A stretch of 64,000 nt of DNA from JAWKWH01 sp963669415 (GTDB lineage: Bacteria > Pseudomonadota > Alphaproteobacteria > Rhizobiales > Rhizobiaceae): assembly GCA_963669415.2 (NCBI GenBank), contig CAXXPS010000001.1, positions 1,054,001 to 1,118,000 on the forward strand. The letters are read 5' to 3'. Shown in pieces: positions 34,516-43,374 of this stretch. A program made the position numbers and the translations under genes. A model generated the notes under the pieces. It saw nothing but the letters and a program-made list of their open reading frames with translations. It did not search any database and was not told where the DNA came from. Each line of letters opens with the position of its first letter. The stretch's first letter is position 1.

Positions 34516-35409
34516 GTGCTTGTGGATGGTCCAATCTATGGTGTGGCAGTGGATCAGGGCAGCGGGCTCGCTGCGGCGTTGCGCGAGAAACGCGGTGTGG
34601 ATGCACGCGACACGGATCTCTACGACTTCAAACGCATTGTAGTGGAAACGCTCAGCCCCGAGGCAACCACCGTATTGGTCGATGCAGCATTGGGGCGCGA
34701 GTTGCTGCCTGCCTATGCACCAAACTGTACCAAAATGCTCGCTTACGAGGCGGATGTTTATCACATCTCCGACGAGGACCGGATCACCAAACTGCCTGAA
34801 AATCTGACTGTTTCAGATTATCAAAAGTTGGGAGTCAACATACTGAAATTCTTCCTTTATTATGGCCCAAATGATCCAGATGATTTGAATCGCCGCAAGA
34901 AGGATCTTGTCGCCTCGATTGGTCAACAATGCCGGGAAAACGGCGTGACATTTCTCTTCGAGCCGATTGTCTATGACCGCGCAATCGCAGACGTCAATTC
35001 GGTCGAGTACGCGCTGGCCAAGCCCGATCTGGTACGCGCGGCGACCAGCGATTTCGCCGTACCGGAGTTCGCGGTGGACTTGCTCAAGGTAGAGATCCCG
35101 GTCAACCTTGCACATATTGGTGGCGCGATGTCGGAGGCCGACGCTGAGGAAGCTTTTCGTAACGCGGCAGACGCGGCCGGAGACATCCCCATACTTTATC
35201 TCAGTGCCGGCGTAACGTTTGAGCAATTCCGTGAGGGGCTGGCGTTTTCACGCAAGGCAGGGGTCAAGGCCCGCGGCTTCATGTGTGGCCGTGCGATCTG
35301 GAGTGATGCGATTGGGATTTTCGGTTCGGATGGACCCGCTGCCATGGTACGCTGGATGGAGACCACAGGGCGCGATCGTTTAGCTCGCCTGAAGGAGGCG
35401 ATCGAGTGA
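34516..35409 (+). CDS. LacD-like (tagatose-1,6-bisphosphate aldolase type) class I aldolase
   Basis: 297 residues from GTG at 34516, which has ggagg upstream and starts two bases after the DhaK stop. The Schiff-base Lys is probably in VDLLKVEIPVN (about 215); VTFLFEPIVYD, IPILYLSAGVTFEQF and AGVKARGFMCGRAIW are barrel strands seen in LacD proteins. It would split a phosphorylated ketose into dihydroxyacetone phosphate and an aldehyde, the last step of the pathway suggested by its neighbours. Confidence 0.85.
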   Translation: MLVDGPIYGVAVDQGSGLAAALREKRGVDARDTDLYDFKRIVVETLSPEATTVLVDAALGRELLPAYAPNCTKMLAYEADVYHISDEDRITKLPENLTVSDYQKLGVNILKFFLYYGPNDPDDLNRRKKDLVASIGQQCRENGVTFLFEPIVYDRAIADVNSVEYALAKPDLVRAATSDFAVPEFAVDLLKVEIPVNLAHIGGAMSEADAEEAFRNAADAAGDIPILYLSAGVTFEQFREGLAFSRKAGVKARGFMCGRAIWSDAIGIFGSDGPAAMVRWMETTGRDRLARLKEAIE

Positions 35410-36137
35410 GCGGCATTCCCAAATATCAGGTCGTTCATGACGAAATTCTGGGGAGGCTCGAGAGCGGCCAGTACGCAGTCGGCATGCGTCTGCCAACTGA
35501 AAAAGACCTGTCCAACACTTTCGACGTCAGCCGCGTCACTGTTCGCAAGGCGCTGGAACTGTTGGTGCGGGCAGGCTTTCTGACATCACGGCGGGGCAGC
35601 GGATACAATGTCGCCACTCTGTCACCATTGTTTTCGACCTGCCTCGTGTCTTTCACTGACAAGGTCTTGATCGAAGGACGCGTGCCGGGCGCAAAACTCC
35701 TGAGAATAGACAAGATTGCCGGGAAATTGCCTCCCGAGGTAGCCGAGTTCTTTGATGAGCAATTGGTTCTTATTGAGCGGTTGCGGACGGTAGACGGCTC
35801 GCCGCGGATGCTGACGCAGACCTGGATACCCCACCGTCTGGTGCCCGGGATCAAGGCTGAGCATTTTCCCCAAAGCGGCCAAAATCAGTCGATACTGCGC
35901 ATTTTGCGTCATGTGTTCCAGGTGGACTGGTCGAGCGCCTGCGAAACCATCGATTGTCTGGTCGCCGCGCCCGATGTCGCCGATCGGCTCGAAATTCCAG
36001 TCAACACCCCTATCCTGTCACAAGCTTGTACCGCCTTCGACAGTACCGGCGAGCCTGTTTTCTTCGACATGCTCTTCCGCAAGGGGCCAATCAGCTTTGA
36101 CCTGGCCGGGCCAGCCCCGCGCCAGACGGGCACATAG
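35406..36137 (+). CDS. GntR-family regulator (HutC/UTRA type) of the sugar locus
   Basis: 243 residues from GTG at 35406, overlapping the aldolase stop by four bases. The winged helix domain reads RLPTEKDLSNTFDVSRVTVR and ends RAGFLTSRRGSGYNV; the UTRA domain occupies about 85-235. Placement inside the operon, rather than apart, means that regulator and enzymes rise together. A palindrome at 32075 is a candidate binding site. Confidence 0.9.
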   Translation: MSGIPKYQVVHDEILGRLESGQYAVGMRLPTEKDLSNTFDVSRVTVRKALELLVRAGFLTSRRGSGYNVATLSPLFSTCLVSFTDKVLIEGRVPGAKLLRIDKIAGKLPPEVAEFFDEQLVLIERLRTVDGSPRMLTQTWIPHRLVPGIKAEHFPQSGQNQSILRILRHVFQVDWSSACETIDCLVAAPDVADRLEIPVNTPILSQACTAFDSTGEPVFFDMLFRKGPISFDLAGPAPRQTGT

Positions 36138-36157
36138 CCAAGGGGAGCTGCCATCTT

Positions 36158-37588
36158 ATGTCTCTGGTAATTGGTCTCATCACCGCTTCGCTGCCTAGCT
36201 ACTTTCCGGTCAAGCATGGTGTTTTTGATGCCTGCAGATCCTGGTTGGACGCGCTTGCGGCGGAAGAGGGTGCAAGTGTCGTAAGCGCAGATATTACCCC
36301 CATGAACAGCACGGAGGCGCGAGAAGCCGTTGGTCAGGTCCGGGAAAAGGGCGCGGATTTCATCCTGCTCCTGCACGGCGGTTTCACCATGGGTGACGTG
36401 GTCAGGGAGATTGCGCGTGAGCCAAAGCCTCTCGGAGTATGGGCAACCCCGGAGCCGTCGCATGTCGATGATATTCAGTTAAACAATTTTGTCTCCCTGA
36501 ACATGTCCATGTCGATTTTGCGCGGCGTGCGTGATCTGCGAAAAGAACCGGTCCAATGGTATCTTGGTGCACCTGGGGACGACGATCTCGCCAAACGGAT
36601 GCGTCAAACCATCCAGGCGCTTTCTGCGCGCAAGGCGCTGGAGGGTGCTCGCATAGGAGTGGTCGGCGGGCTGGCGATGACATTTTACAACATGGAAGTC
36701 TCGTCGGATGTCATGATGAAGCAATTGGGTGTCTGGACCGAACACGTGGACATCCATCGCATGACCGATCTGATGGCGTCGCAATCGGCTGAAGATGCGG
36801 CTGCTGAATTGCGCGCGATGACCGGCGCCGCTGAGGCACGTGGTGTCTCCGATGAACAAATGGCATTGACGGCACGCGCAGTTCTGGCGCTCAGAACAAT
36901 CGCTTCGGAGGGAAATTACGACGCGCTTACCGTTTCGGATTGGCCTTCATTGCAGGAAAACCCGGGGATGCATCCCGGTGCCGCTTTCAGTTGGCTGGAA
37001 GAAAATGACGGAATCCCCGTGGCCTCTGAAGGCGACGTTCTGGGGGCGGTCACGCAGCTGGTTGCCAAATCGCTGACGGGCCGGGTTGGTTGTCTGCTCG
37101 ACATGACATCACCGGATTTTGCCCGAGACCAGATCCTGATGTGGCATGGCGGCGGGGGACCGCTTTACATGGCCAAGGACCAGGTTGCCTGGATCAATCA
37201 TCCGATGATCGGACGCGGCACAGAGGCCGGGCCGATATATGGGGCCATTGCAGACTATGAGTTCGCGCATGGGCCGGTCACGATCCTGCGTGTCTCGCGC
37301 CACGGGACCGCCCGATTTGCGGTCGAAGGCGTAGTGGCCGAGGGATCCGCGCCGGGCTTCACCGGCTGTCGCGGATGGGTCGGTGAATTCGCAAGCATCG
37401 ACGGACCCTGCTCGGCGAAAGATATCGTTACAACGGTCATGGAGCACGGACTGGAACATCACTTCATTCTTGTTCCGGGCAAATTTCGCGAGACCTTCGA
37501 AGAATTTGCCCAATGGTGCGGAATGGAAGAACTTGGTGTGATCCCGTCTCATTCAGGCTTGCCGAAAAACACGGGAGGCCCAGTTTGA
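36158..37588 (+). CDS. L-fucose/L-arabinose isomerase-family protein
   Basis: 476 residues. The N-terminal half has Rossmann-like segments (LVIGLITASLPSYFP, GADFILLLHGGFTMGD, GARIGVVGGLAMTFYNMEV). The C-terminal half carries the FucI pattern LTVSDWPSLQENPGMHPGAA then GIPVASEGDVLGAVTQLVAK, where the Glu and Asp of EGD normally hold Mn2+. It should interconvert an aldose and a ketose, feeding the kinase. An aggggag ribosome-binding site precedes ATG 36158; the gene overlaps the ABC ATPase start by four bases. Confidence 0.87.
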   Translation: MSLVIGLITASLPSYFPVKHGVFDACRSWLDALAAEEGASVVSADITPMNSTEAREAVGQVREKGADFILLLHGGFTMGDVVREIAREPKPLGVWATPEPSHVDDIQLNNFVSLNMSMSILRGVRDLRKEPVQWYLGAPGDDDLAKRMRQTIQALSARKALEGARIGVVGGLAMTFYNMEVSSDVMMKQLGVWTEHVDIHRMTDLMASQSAEDAAAELRAMTGAAEARGVSDEQMALTARAVLALRTIASEGNYDALTVSDWPSLQENPGMHPGAAFSWLEENDGIPVASEGDVLGAVTQLVAKSLTGRVGCLLDMTSPDFARDQILMWHGGGGPLYMAKDQVAWINHPMIGRGTEAGPIYGAIADYEFAHGPVTILRVSRHGTARFAVEGVVAEGSAPGFTGCRGWVGEFASIDGPCSAKDIVTTVMEHGLEHHFILVPGKFRETFEEFAQWCGMEELGVIPSHSGLPKNTGGPV

Positions 37589-38658
37589 CCGCGGTTCAAC
37601 TCAAAGGCGTCCGCAAGAATTTTGGCAATTTCACTGCGATCTCGCATATCGACCTCGATATCCGGTCGGGAGAACTCGTCGCACTCCTTGGGCCGTCGGG
37701 CTGCGGCAAGACAACGACCCTGCGAATGATTGCCGGATTGGAAGTCCCGACGGCGGGTGAGATTTGTTTTGATGGCAAGGACGTCTCGGAAGTAGCGGTC
37801 CAGAACCGCAATGTGGGCATGGTGTTCCAGCGCTATGCGTTGTTTCCGCACATGACCGTCGAGAAGAACGTGACATTCGGGCTGAAAGTGCGGGGCACAC
37901 CAGCACCCGAAATAAAGGAAAGGCTGGAAGAGATCCTCGACGTCGTCCAGCTTCAGCAGTTCCGCCACCGGTTTCCCGCGCAGCTTTCAGGGGGTCAGAT
38001 GCAGCGCGTGGCTATTGCGCGTACGCTGATAACAAAACCCTCGGTCCTGATGATGGACGAGCCGTTGGCTAATCTCGACACCAAGCTGCGTGGAGAAATG
38101 CGCCGTTTCATCAGGGACCTGCAGCAGCGCCTGGGCATTACCACGATCTTTGTCACCCATGACCAGATCGAGGCAATGGAATTGGCCGACCGGGTCGCAG
38201 TGATCTTCGATGGCGATCTGGCGCAATATGATGCTCCCGATGCCCTCTACAAACGTCCCAACAGCGTCGATATCGCCGACTTTATGGGCGCGACAAACGT
38301 GTTCGAGGCCGAGATCAATGGCAATACGGCCACGGCGGCGTTTGGTACGCTGACCTTTGAAGCGGAAGCCGCAGGTATAGACAGCGCTGCAGCCCATGTC
38401 ATGCTGCGCAGCGAAGCGATCGATCTTCACTTGTCACCTGAGAATGCGAGCGAAAATGTCATTGCGGGCAAGGTTACTGCACGCGATTTCTTCGGCGCGA
38501 ACATTGCCTATAGTATCGATTGCAACGGTGAGACAATCTCTGTGACCGAGCAATCCCGCCGCGTGATCGAGATCGGACAGGAGGTCTGGCTGACCATTCC
38601 GCCCGACCGCATCTGGATCATTCACGGCAGATCCAAGCAGCAGAAACCGGAAATCTAA
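37585..38658 (+). CDS. ABC transporter ATP-binding protein (sugar/polyol or YnjD-type)
   Basis: 357 residues from TTG at 37585 (TTGA overlap with the isomerase stop). Walker A GPSGCGKTTT, Q-loop VFQRYALFPHM, signature LSGGQMQRVAIART, Walker B VLMMDEPLANLD, switch THDQIEAM, and a TOBE-type C-terminal extension (VMLRSEAIDLHLSPENA) are visible. It energises the two permeases at 40067 and 40978. Confidence 0.93.
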   Translation: MTAVQLKGVRKNFGNFTAISHIDLDIRSGELVALLGPSGCGKTTTLRMIAGLEVPTAGEICFDGKDVSEVAVQNRNVGMVFQRYALFPHMTVEKNVTFGLKVRGTPAPEIKERLEEILDVVQLQQFRHRFPAQLSGGQMQRVAIARTLITKPSVLMMDEPLANLDTKLRGEMRRFIRDLQQRLGITTIFVTHDQIEAMELADRVAVIFDGDLAQYDAPDALYKRPNSVDIADFMGATNVFEAEINGNTATAAFGTLTFEAEAAGIDSAAAHVMLRSEAIDLHLSPENASENVIAGKVTARDFFGANIAYSIDCNGETISVTEQSRRVIEIGQEVWLTIPPDRIWIIHGRSKQQKPEI

Positions 38659-38674
38659 TCAAATGGAGGAAACT

Positions 38675-40018
38675 ATGAAGAAAAAACTACTTTGCTTATC
38701 CGTCCTGGTTGGCCTGGCGGCCAGTCCAGCCAGCGCCCAGGATGTAAATGCATTCCGCGACAGCGTCGTTTCAGGCAACGCTTCCTGGGAAGAGATACAA
38801 GCGCGCGCCAAACAAGAAGGAGAGGTCAACCTCTACTATTGGGGCGGTAGCGATCAGATCAATATCTGGATGGATCGTTTCGCGGTTCCGGGGCTTGAAG
38901 CTGAAGGCGTCAAGCTGAACCCGGTACGCATCACCGGCACCAAGGACGCGGTCGATCTGGTTCTGGCAGAGATCGGCTCAGGCAAGGGTCTCGGCGAAGG
39001 CAGTGTCGACGCGATCTGGGTAAATGGCGAAAACTTCGCCACCCTCAAGCGTCAAAATGCCCTGTTTGGTGCATTTGCGGACAAGCTGCCCAACAGCGCC
39101 AATATCGAGTGGAATCCCGATGATCCGCGGGCTCTTCTCAACCTGCGCGACTTTGGCGTGGAGACCAACGCCTCCGAAATGCCCTGGTCCGGTCAACAAT
39201 ATATCTGCGCTGTGAACACTTCTCGCGTGTCGAAAGAGGACACACCGAGCACATTTGCAGAGATGACCGCCTATCTGGAAGCCAATCCCGGCAAGTTTGC
39301 ATATGTAAAGCCACCGCACTTCATCGGTAACACATTCGTTCAGGCGGCGGTTTACGCACATAATCCCGACGGCAACGGTGCCGTTCCGTTCCAGAACTCA
39401 ATTGATGACCTGGGAGCGGCGGAGCTCGCTCGGTTGATCAAGCCGGGTATGGAATATCTTAAGGCGCTCGATTCTCATCTTTTGGGCGCTGCGGGCGGCA
39501 ATGCGCGCTACCCTGAAGATCCTTCCGCACTGTTGGGTCTTTTCCTGAACGGTGAAATCGACTTTGCCTGCACCTTCGGGCTTTATGGCGTGGCAATCGG
39601 CCTGCGCGATGGAACCTATCCGGAGGGAGCCGAGCAGTTCGTCTTCCCGGAAGGAAACATGATCAAGAACAAGAACTATCTTGTTGTGCCGGCCAATGCG
39701 CCAAATCCTGCGGCCGCACTGGTCATGACGAACTTCATGGCATCGGTGGACGCCCAGGCCAGCAAGCTCGAAGTTGCAGGTATGCCTCCGGGAATCGACC
39801 CGTGGAAGCTGACGAACGCCGAAGTGACCAAGTTGACTGAAGCTTCACCGGGTTTTGTTGGCATTACCCAGGGCGATCTGGATGCAAACACGGCGCCCGA
39901 TACCAACGCCACACTTGTGGATGTGATTGAGGCTACGTGGCTCGAATATATCGAGCGCAATAGCGCGGATTCGATCGAAGCGATCGTTGAGCGCGCAGTC
40001 GCAAACCTGAACAAGTAA
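38675..40018 (+). CDS. Extracellular solute-binding protein (YnjB-like)
   Basis: 447 residues from ATG 38675 behind ggagg. Signal peptide MKKKLLCLSVLVGLAASPAS (cut after ASA). The mature sequence WEEIQARAKQEGEVNLYYWG, then WVNGENFATLKRQNALFGAF and PWSGQQYICAVNTSRV resembles E. coli YnjB, whose ligand is not settled. The genes around it suggest a sugar. A GC-rich hairpin follows, as is common after receptor genes in transport operons. Confidence 0.9.
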   Translation: MKKKLLCLSVLVGLAASPASAQDVNAFRDSVVSGNASWEEIQARAKQEGEVNLYYWGGSDQINIWMDRFAVPGLEAEGVKLNPVRITGTKDAVDLVLAEIGSGKGLGEGSVDAIWVNGENFATLKRQNALFGAFADKLPNSANIEWNPDDPRALLNLRDFGVETNASEMPWSGQQYICAVNTSRVSKEDTPSTFAEMTAYLEANPGKFAYVKPPHFIGNTFVQAAVYAHNPDGNGAVPFQNSIDDLGAAELARLIKPGMEYLKALDSHLLGAAGGNARYPEDPSALLGLFLNGEIDFACTFGLYGVAIGLRDGTYPEGAEQFVFPEGNMIKNKNYLVVPANAPNPAAALVMTNFMASVDAQASKLEVAGMPPGIDPWKLTNAEVTKLTEASPGFVGITQGDLDANTAPDTNATLVDVIEATWLEYIERNSADSIEAIVERAVANLNK

Positions 40019-40026
40019 ACGAGCGA

Positions 40027-40050
40027 GGGCCCCGGTGCGAGCCGGGGCCC
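40027..40050 (+). promoter_or_regulatory. Intercistronic stem-loop after receptor gene
   Basis: GGGCCCCGG and CCGGGGCCC form a perfect 9-bp stem with loop TGCGAG, nine bases past the receptor stop. No T run follows, so it probably protects the upstream mRNA or lowers permease expression rather than ending transcription. Confidence 0.6.
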
Positions 40051-40066
40051 CAACCCAGGGCCGGTC

Positions 40067-40975
40067 ATGTCTGACGCCAAAACTACCGAACTCGCACGCC
40101 ATCGGCGGGAACGCATGCTGATGTGGGTCCAGCTCATGCCGGTCATGGCTGTCCTGACGGTGATGTTCGGCGGCGCGCTGATCCTGGGTGTTATGCAGTC
40201 GTTGGGTTTTGCACCCTGGTTCGGTGTCAACACTTTCCCGGACTTAAGCTATTTCGCAGCACTTTGGGGCGACAAGTTCTTCTGGCAGTCGCTCTGGATT
40301 ACGCTCTACTATGCCATTGCGGCGACAATTATCTCGCTCATACTCGGCATCGTCCTGGCACTGGCGCTGGTCCGCAGCTTTCCCAGCAAGACACTCTACA
40401 AATACCTCTACAAACTGCCGCTGATGATCCCCTACACGGTGGGGATCGCTCTGGCAGTCATCATGCTCGGAAACGGTGGCATGATATCGCGCCTGATGGC
40501 ATTTGTGGGCTTCATTGATGATCCGTCGCAATTCCCGCAGATACTGAAAACCCACATGGGTTGGGGCGTGATTGCCGTCTATGTCTGGAAGCAGACCCCC
40601 TTTGTCGCCCTGACAATATATGCGGTACTACTGGGAGTAGGACGAGAGACCGAAGAAGCTGCTGCAATTCTTGGCGCAAACAAGTGGCAGATCTTTTTTC
40701 AGGTTACCCTGCCGCAGATCCTGCCCGGCATTATTTCGTCCACGCTGATCATATTTGCTTTCAATATCGGCGCGTTCGAGGCGCCGTTCATCCTGGGCGG
40801 AGGCTTTCCTGACACGCTTCCTGTCGTTGCCTGGCGCTATTTCAATGATGCCGATTATACGCTTCAGCTTCAGGGCATGGCGACGGTGGTTTCCATCGCG
40901 CTAATTGCAGGCATTATCCTCTACAGCTACCTCGCGCTTTACCGGCGCTACGAGCGGCGGATCGGGAGGAACTGA
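40067..40975 (+). CDS. ABC transporter permease (YnjC/PotB-like)
   Basis: 302 residues. The first helix is VQLMPVMAVLTVMFGGALIL; about six helices in all. The coupling loop is EEAAAILGANKWQIFFQVTL, followed by PQILPGIISSTLIIFAFNI. It partners with the next permease gene (2-base gap). Confidence 0.92.
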   Translation: MSDAKTTELARHRRERMLMWVQLMPVMAVLTVMFGGALILGVMQSLGFAPWFGVNTFPDLSYFAALWGDKFFWQSLWITLYYAIAATIISLILGIVLALALVRSFPSKTLYKYLYKLPLMIPYTVGIALAVIMLGNGGMISRLMAFVGFIDDPSQFPQILKTHMGWGVIAVYVWKQTPFVALTIYAVLLGVGRETEEAAAILGANKWQIFFQVTLPQILPGIISSTLIIFAFNIGAFEAPFILGGGFPDTLPVVAWRYFNDADYTLQLQGMATVVSIALIAGIILYSYLALYRRYERRIGRN

Positions 40976-40977
40976 CG

Positions 40978-41844
40978 ATGGCCAACCGGAAATCCTCGGC
41001 CATTGCCCTGAGCGAAAGGCTGTCCCCTTTCCAAAAGATCTACCTGTGGCTGATTGCCGGATTTATCCTTGGCCCGTTCATCCCGCTCATTATTCAAAGC
41101 TTTGCATTTCGCTGGACTTGGCCTGACCTGCTGCCCGGTACCTGGTGGCTGGAACAGCGCCAAAAATCGGTCTTGCCACAAGCCTGGGACTACGTGTTTT
41201 CGCCCTATAGTCAGGTGTGGCCGGCGACAGTCAACACGGTCTTCATAGGCTGCGTGGTCACGGTGATTTGTCTCGTGATCTGCCTGCCCGCATCGCGGGT
41301 TCTGGCGCGCGAAAGTTTTCGCGGTAAACCGGCATTCGAGTTTTTCCTTTCGATGCCGCTCATCGTGCCCGAAGCCGCCATCGGTATCGCACTGTTGATG
41401 ATCTTCATTCAGATCGGGCTGGCCGGGAGCTATGTCGGGATCATCATCGTGCATCTCATCCCGACGATTCCCTACATGATACGCATGCTCACAGCGGTCT
41501 ATCAGGGCCTGGGCAAGGACTTCGAAGAACAGGCCATGATCCTCGGCGCCAACCGCTGGCAGGTGTTGCGCATGGTGACGCTTCCGATGCTTCTTCCTGG
41601 AGTGGTCGCGGGAGCGCTCTTTACCTTCCTGGTATCGACCAACATCTTCCTGCTCACCTTCTTCATGGGGCAGGGCAAAATCGTGACATTGCCGACGCTG
41701 TTGTTCTCGAAAATCTCAGGTGGGACGCTCGATCCCTCCGCCGCCGGGATAACCCTCGTCGTGACAGTGCCGGGGATCATTCTATTGCTCATCACCGAGC
41801 GTTTCATCAAGGAAGAGGCCTTCGGAAAAGGCTTCGGTAACTAG
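40978..41844 (+). CDS. ABC transporter permease (PotC-like)
   Basis: 288 residues, six helices (IYLWLIAGFILGPFIPLIIQ first). The coupling loop is FEEQAMILGANRWQVLRMVT, then LPMLLPGVVAGALFTFLVST. Its TAG stop is the first part of the left inverted repeat of the element at 41842-42151, so that element ends exactly at, or was inserted into, the 3' end of this gene. Confidence 0.92.
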   Translation: MANRKSSAIALSERLSPFQKIYLWLIAGFILGPFIPLIIQSFAFRWTWPDLLPGTWWLEQRQKSVLPQAWDYVFSPYSQVWPATVNTVFIGCVVTVICLVICLPASRVLARESFRGKPAFEFFLSMPLIVPEAAIGIALLMIFIQIGLAGSYVGIIIVHLIPTIPYMIRMLTAVYQGLGKDFEEQAMILGANRWQVLRMVTLPMLLPGVVAGALFTFLVSTNIFLLTFFMGQGKIVTLPTLLFSKISGGTLDPSAAGITLVVTVPGIILLLITERFIKEEAFGKGFGN

Positions 41845-42151
41845 AGCGTATCCGGCTTAAATGGGAGCGGTTTGATGGCAGGGATTTTTCGGATCAGCAA
41901 GGAGAATATTACAGCGCGATTGTCACATCGTGCGAGGATTTCGACGCAGTTGATGCGGAAAAGCCCGCCAAGCGAGCCAAGCATCAAGCCATTAAAATTC
42001 ATAAGCTATTCGCAATCGTTTCAACTTGGCACTTTGCGCTCTGGACTGCGTTGCGAAAGCCTAACGGTGCTCGCACCGCGTCGGCTTCCGCGCCTCGCCA
42101 GATCACAAATTGCCTGCGTTCAAACAATTCCATTTAATCGGATTCGCTCTA
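41842..42151. repeat. 310-bp element bounded by 22/23-bp inverted repeats (MITE-like)
   Basis: Left end TAGAGCG-T-ATCCG-GC-TTAAATGG (41842-41864) and the reverse complement of the right end, TAGAGCG-A-ATCCG-A-TTAAATGG (42130-42151), agree except for one substitution and a one-base indel region. The AGAGCG..ATCCG..TTAAATGG word recurs in intergenic DNA of many Hyphomicrobiales. No transposase is inside; the interior has no ribosome-binding site or recognisable protein. It separates the ABC importer from the nucleoside hydrolase. Confidence 0.65.
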
Positions 42152-42164
42152 AGAGGCTATCGTC

Positions 42165-43277
42165 ATGACGTCACTGGAAGAGGTTGCCAGCAGGTTTCCC
42201 AAACTTGACCCGGATCTGATGACAGAACGCCTGGGCCGACCTGGACCAATGCCCCGGATTATCATCGACACCGACACCGCCAATGAAATTGATGATCAAT
42301 ATGCTGTGGCATGGGCATTGCTGTCGCAAGACAGGCTCAAGCTTGAGGGGGTTACCGCTGCGCCGTTTTCATTCCTGCATCATCGTGATGGCATATATGC
42401 CGCCATAGAGGCTCTCCAGGATGGCCGGAAATCTGACCATGATGAGAAATTCATAGGTCCCTTTACCGGTTGGGCCAAGCGTCTGATCGCAGACGGCCGC
42501 ACCGCGGACGATATCGAATTCGTGACACCTGACGTGGGCGAGGAAAGATCATACGAGGAGATTCTCCGGGTGTTTGACGCCTGCCGTGAATCACCGGAAG
42601 GCAGAGTGTTCCGTGGCTCTCCCGCACATCTGTCCAGTTACGACCATCCAATCGAATCCGACGCCGCACAGTTTATCATCGACCAAGCCCGCAAGCGTGA
42701 GGACGGTCCGGTTTACGTATTGGCCATGGGTGCATTGCCCAATGTCGGATCTGCACTGTTGATGGCGCCGGACATCATCGACAATCTCGTGGTCGTCTGG
42801 ACCTCCGGATTTCCAAGCTACGCTCCGTTCTCCAACACGCCATCACTGAATCTTGTGCAGGACCAATTGTCTTCGCGCCTGTTGTTCGAATGCGGCGTGC
42901 CTCATGTTTATTTGCCCGGCTATCATGTGGGCGCACAATTGACGATTTCGCTGCCTGAAATGCGTGAATTTGTAAAAGGGCGCGGCGTGATCGGAGATTA
43001 TCTTTGGCATCTGTACACGCATAACCCGCTACATAAGAAATATGCAATTTCGGAACCGGAGACGAAAACCTGGGTGATCTGGGACATCATCAACGTGGCC
43101 TGGATATTGGATTCAGCCTATGTCCCGACGCATTTGACAAACTCGCCGGCACTGGACGCGACACTTTACTGGCAACACAGTCCCGGTCGTCACATGATGC
43201 GAGAGGCCTATGACGTCGCGAGAGACGCAATTTTTGAAGACCTTTATCGGGCTCTATCTACTGCGCCACCGAACTGA
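42165..43277 (+). CDS. Inosine-uridine-type nucleoside hydrolase
   Basis: 370 residues. The calcium/ribose signature is IIIDTDTANEIDDQYAVAWA (DTDxxNExDD, about 33-52), followed by VYVLAMGALPNVGSALLMAP and, further on, IWDIINVAWILDSAYVP, the second Ca-binding region. It splits N-ribosides to base and sugar. No signal peptide is present, so it acts inside the cell after import. It lies just after the repeat element and, given the sugar enzymes upstream, may release the sugar that they degrade. Confidence 0.92.
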   Translation: MTSLEEVASRFPKLDPDLMTERLGRPGPMPRIIIDTDTANEIDDQYAVAWALLSQDRLKLEGVTAAPFSFLHHRDGIYAAIEALQDGRKSDHDEKFIGPFTGWAKRLIADGRTADDIEFVTPDVGEERSYEEILRVFDACRESPEGRVFRGSPAHLSSYDHPIESDAAQFIIDQARKREDGPVYVLAMGALPNVGSALLMAPDIIDNLVVVWTSGFPSYAPFSNTPSLNLVQDQLSSRLLFECGVPHVYLPGYHVGAQLTISLPEMREFVKGRGVIGDYLWHLYTHNPLHKKYAISEPETKTWVIWDIINVAWILDSAYVPTHLTNSPALDATLYWQHSPGRHMMREAYDVARDAIFEDLYRALSTAPPN

Positions 43278-43374
43278 TCACGCAGTGAGCAATCACGCGG
43301 GTACAGGATGATCAATCCCAACTGAAAGAACGCTCCAAGACCGGTTGATCGCAGAGAAAGCAGTTCGCAAATCC

